Shown here one piece after another: positions 55,974-56,900 of a stretch of DNA of 56,900 nucleotides. The translations under genes were made by a program, and so were the position numbers. Within the stretch, counting starts at the first letter, position 1. Each line of letters begins with the position of its first letter. A model generated the notes under the pieces. It was given only the letters and a program-made list of their open reading frames with translations, was not told the DNA's origin and did no database searches. This stretch comes from Chloroflexota bacterium (GTDB lineage: Bacteria > Chloroflexota > Dehalococcoidia > Lucifugimonadales > JACPCL1): contig JACPCL010000041.1 of assembly GCA_016179765.1 (NCBI GenBank), positions 1 through 56,900 of the forward strand, written 5' to 3'.

Positions 55974-56900
55974 ATGAAAGTCACCTGCCTCCAAGAAAAC
56001 CTGAGCAAAGCCCTGGCCACCGTGGGCAGGGCCGTCGCCACCCGCACCACGCTTCCCGTCACACAGAACGTGCTCATGGCCTCGGACCAGGGGCGGCTCA
56101 AGCTGTCCGCCACCAACCTGGAGATCGCCATCAGCACCTGGGTGGGCGGCAAGGTACAGGACGATGGCGCCATCACCATCCCCGCGCGCCTGCTGACCGA
56201 CTTTGTGGCCTCGCTGCCGGAGGGTACGATGGAGCTGACGACGACGCCCCGGCCCCTGGGCATTCACGTCGTCTCTGGACGCTCTGAGGCCCGCATCCAC
56301 GGGACCGATGCGGAGGAGTTCCCGCCCATCCCATCGGTTGAGGCGGGCGTCGGCGGCTCCATCACCCCCAAGGCCCTGCGCGCCGCCATTGGCCAGGTGG
56401 TCTTTGCCGCCGCCACCGAGGACTCTCGCCCGGTCCTCACCGGCGTGAAGGTGGAGGGGGAGGGGGAGAAGGTGGTCTTTGCCGCCGCCGATGGCTTCCG
56501 CCTGGCGGTGCACACCGCGCCCCTGGCGGAGCCGGCGAGCGAGCCGGTGACCTTTATCATCCCGGCCAAGACGCTGCGGGAGCTGGACCGCCTGCTGGCC
56601 GACCAGCAGGAGCCGGTGCAGTTCACCGTCACGCCCCAGCGGAGCCAGGCCCTCTTCCGCCTGGCCAACGCAGAGCTGGTGTCCCAGTTGGTGCAAGGCA
56701 CCTTCCCTAACTACAAGCAGCTCATCCCCCAGACCTTTGGGACCCGCACCACGGTCAAAAGGGAAGAGTTCACCCGTGCGACGCGCACCGCCTCTATCTT
56801 CGCCCGGGACGGCAGCGGCATCGTGCGCTTGCAGATTGTGCCCGGCGCTGGCGGCGGCCCGGGCAAGATGGTGGTCTCCGCCCGCGCCGAGGAGCTGGGC
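55974..56900 (+). CDS. dnaN: DNA polymerase III sliding clamp, beta subunit (3' end outside the window)
   Basis: The first 309 codons of dnaN, open to the right edge of the window (full length is usually ~370). The start MKVTCLQENLSKALATVGRA and domain-1 block LPVTQNVLMASDQGRLKLSA are typical. So are DAEEFPPIPSVE, the domain-2 ATEDSRPVLTGVKVE ... ADGFRLAVHT, and the domain-3 start ELVSQLVQGTFPNYKQLIPQ. It encircles DNA and holds the replicase. dnaA is not adjacent on the visible side. A GAG-type ribosome binding site (GGGAGCA) precedes the ATG. Confidence 0.95.
   Translation, partial: MKVTCLQENLSKALATVGRAVATRTTLPVTQNVLMASDQGRLKLSATNLEIAISTWVGGKVQDDGAITIPARLLTDFVASLPEGTMELTTTPRPLGIHVVSGRSEARIHGTDAEEFPPIPSVEAGVGGSITPKALRAAIGQVVFAAATEDSRPVLTGVKVEGEGEKVVFAAADGFRLAVHTAPLAEPASEPVTFIIPAKTLRELDRLLADQQEPVQFTVTPQRSQALFRLANAELVSQLVQGTFPNYKQLIPQTFGTRTTVKREEFTRATRTASIFARDGSGIVRLQIVPGAGGGPGKMVVSARAEELG

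Noticed and set aside
1-56900. CRISPR array, rRNA operon or prophage
   Set aside because: No regularly spaced direct repeats, no rRNA-like sequence and no phage structural or integrase genes were seen.

Overview
This is a GC-rich bacterial chromosomal window whose gene set points to the Chloroflexota, probably a Dehalococcoidia-like lineage. The clues are a K+-independent membrane pyrophosphatase, a divergent type IV pilus cluster, an ArsA-type ATPase, a NurA nuclease, CaiB/BaiF CoA-transferase and iron-ADH genes, an R3H/AAA protein beside tmk, and families of short GC-rich inverted repeats. The taxonomic call is an inference from gene content. No rRNA gene and no CRISPR array was seen. One complete tRNA (Arg, anticodon TCT) is present.

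Layout. 1-4.1 kb: a truncated HEPN-like protein, an alpha/beta hydrolase, a DinB-fold protein, a family 5 uracil-DNA glycosylase coupled to an MFS transporter. 4.1-9.1 kb: hppA with a clear promoter, a repeat-rich spacer, a frameshifted RraA-family gene and a CapA-like protein. 9.1-14.6 kb (minus strand): NurA, an iron-ADH relative that seems to lack metal ligands, a CoA-transferase, and an ArsA ATPase with a small acidic partner. 14.9-17.3 kb: a secreted FN3/PKD repeat protein. 17.6-25 kb: a tight housekeeping operon, ybeY-dnaX-ybaB-[TPR-PIN]-recR-recO-accC-accB. 25.3-30.9 kb: a 2-oxoacid dehydrogenase operon, E1alpha-E1beta-[methyltransferase-endonuclease]-E2. 31-41 kb: a type IV pilus operon headed by a DivIVA-like coiled-coil protein, facing a convergent major pilin gene. 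41-42.9 kb: a methyltransferase-like gene between two 101-bp repeat copies. 42.9-47.7 kb (minus): tmk, an R3H/AAA ATPase, a GNAT-like protein, pdxT and pdxS. 48-51.4 kb: DinB-like, a second MFS transporter, L-2-hydroxyglutarate oxidase. 51.6-56.9 kb: a tiny zinc ribbon protein, a DEAD-box helicase with an apparent non-AUG start, tRNA-Arg, DedA, a lipoprotein cupredoxin, prepilin peptidase and the start of dnaN.

The most interesting pattern is the insertion of conflict-type gene pairs inside core operons without breaking transcription or translation. A restriction-modification pair sits between E1beta and E2, framed by identical 8-bp GTAAGGAG motifs at both junctions. A TPR protein overlapping a PIN-domain (VapC-like) nuclease sits between ybaB and recR, and overlaps recR by 4 nt. 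Both pairs look less GC-rich than their neighbours. In addition, a dispersed repeat family recurs at about 25.0, 30.9, 41.5 and 42.7 kb, next to these variable segments, and a transposase remnant lies just upstream of the pilus operon promoter.

The pilus machinery encoded here (ATPase, platform protein, minor pilins, PilO/PilM/PilN-like alignment proteins, major pilin) would be completed by the prepilin peptidase 15 kb downstream. No PilT retraction ATPase is visible. No E3 for the dehydrogenase and no carboxyltransferase for accC/accB is visible in the window.
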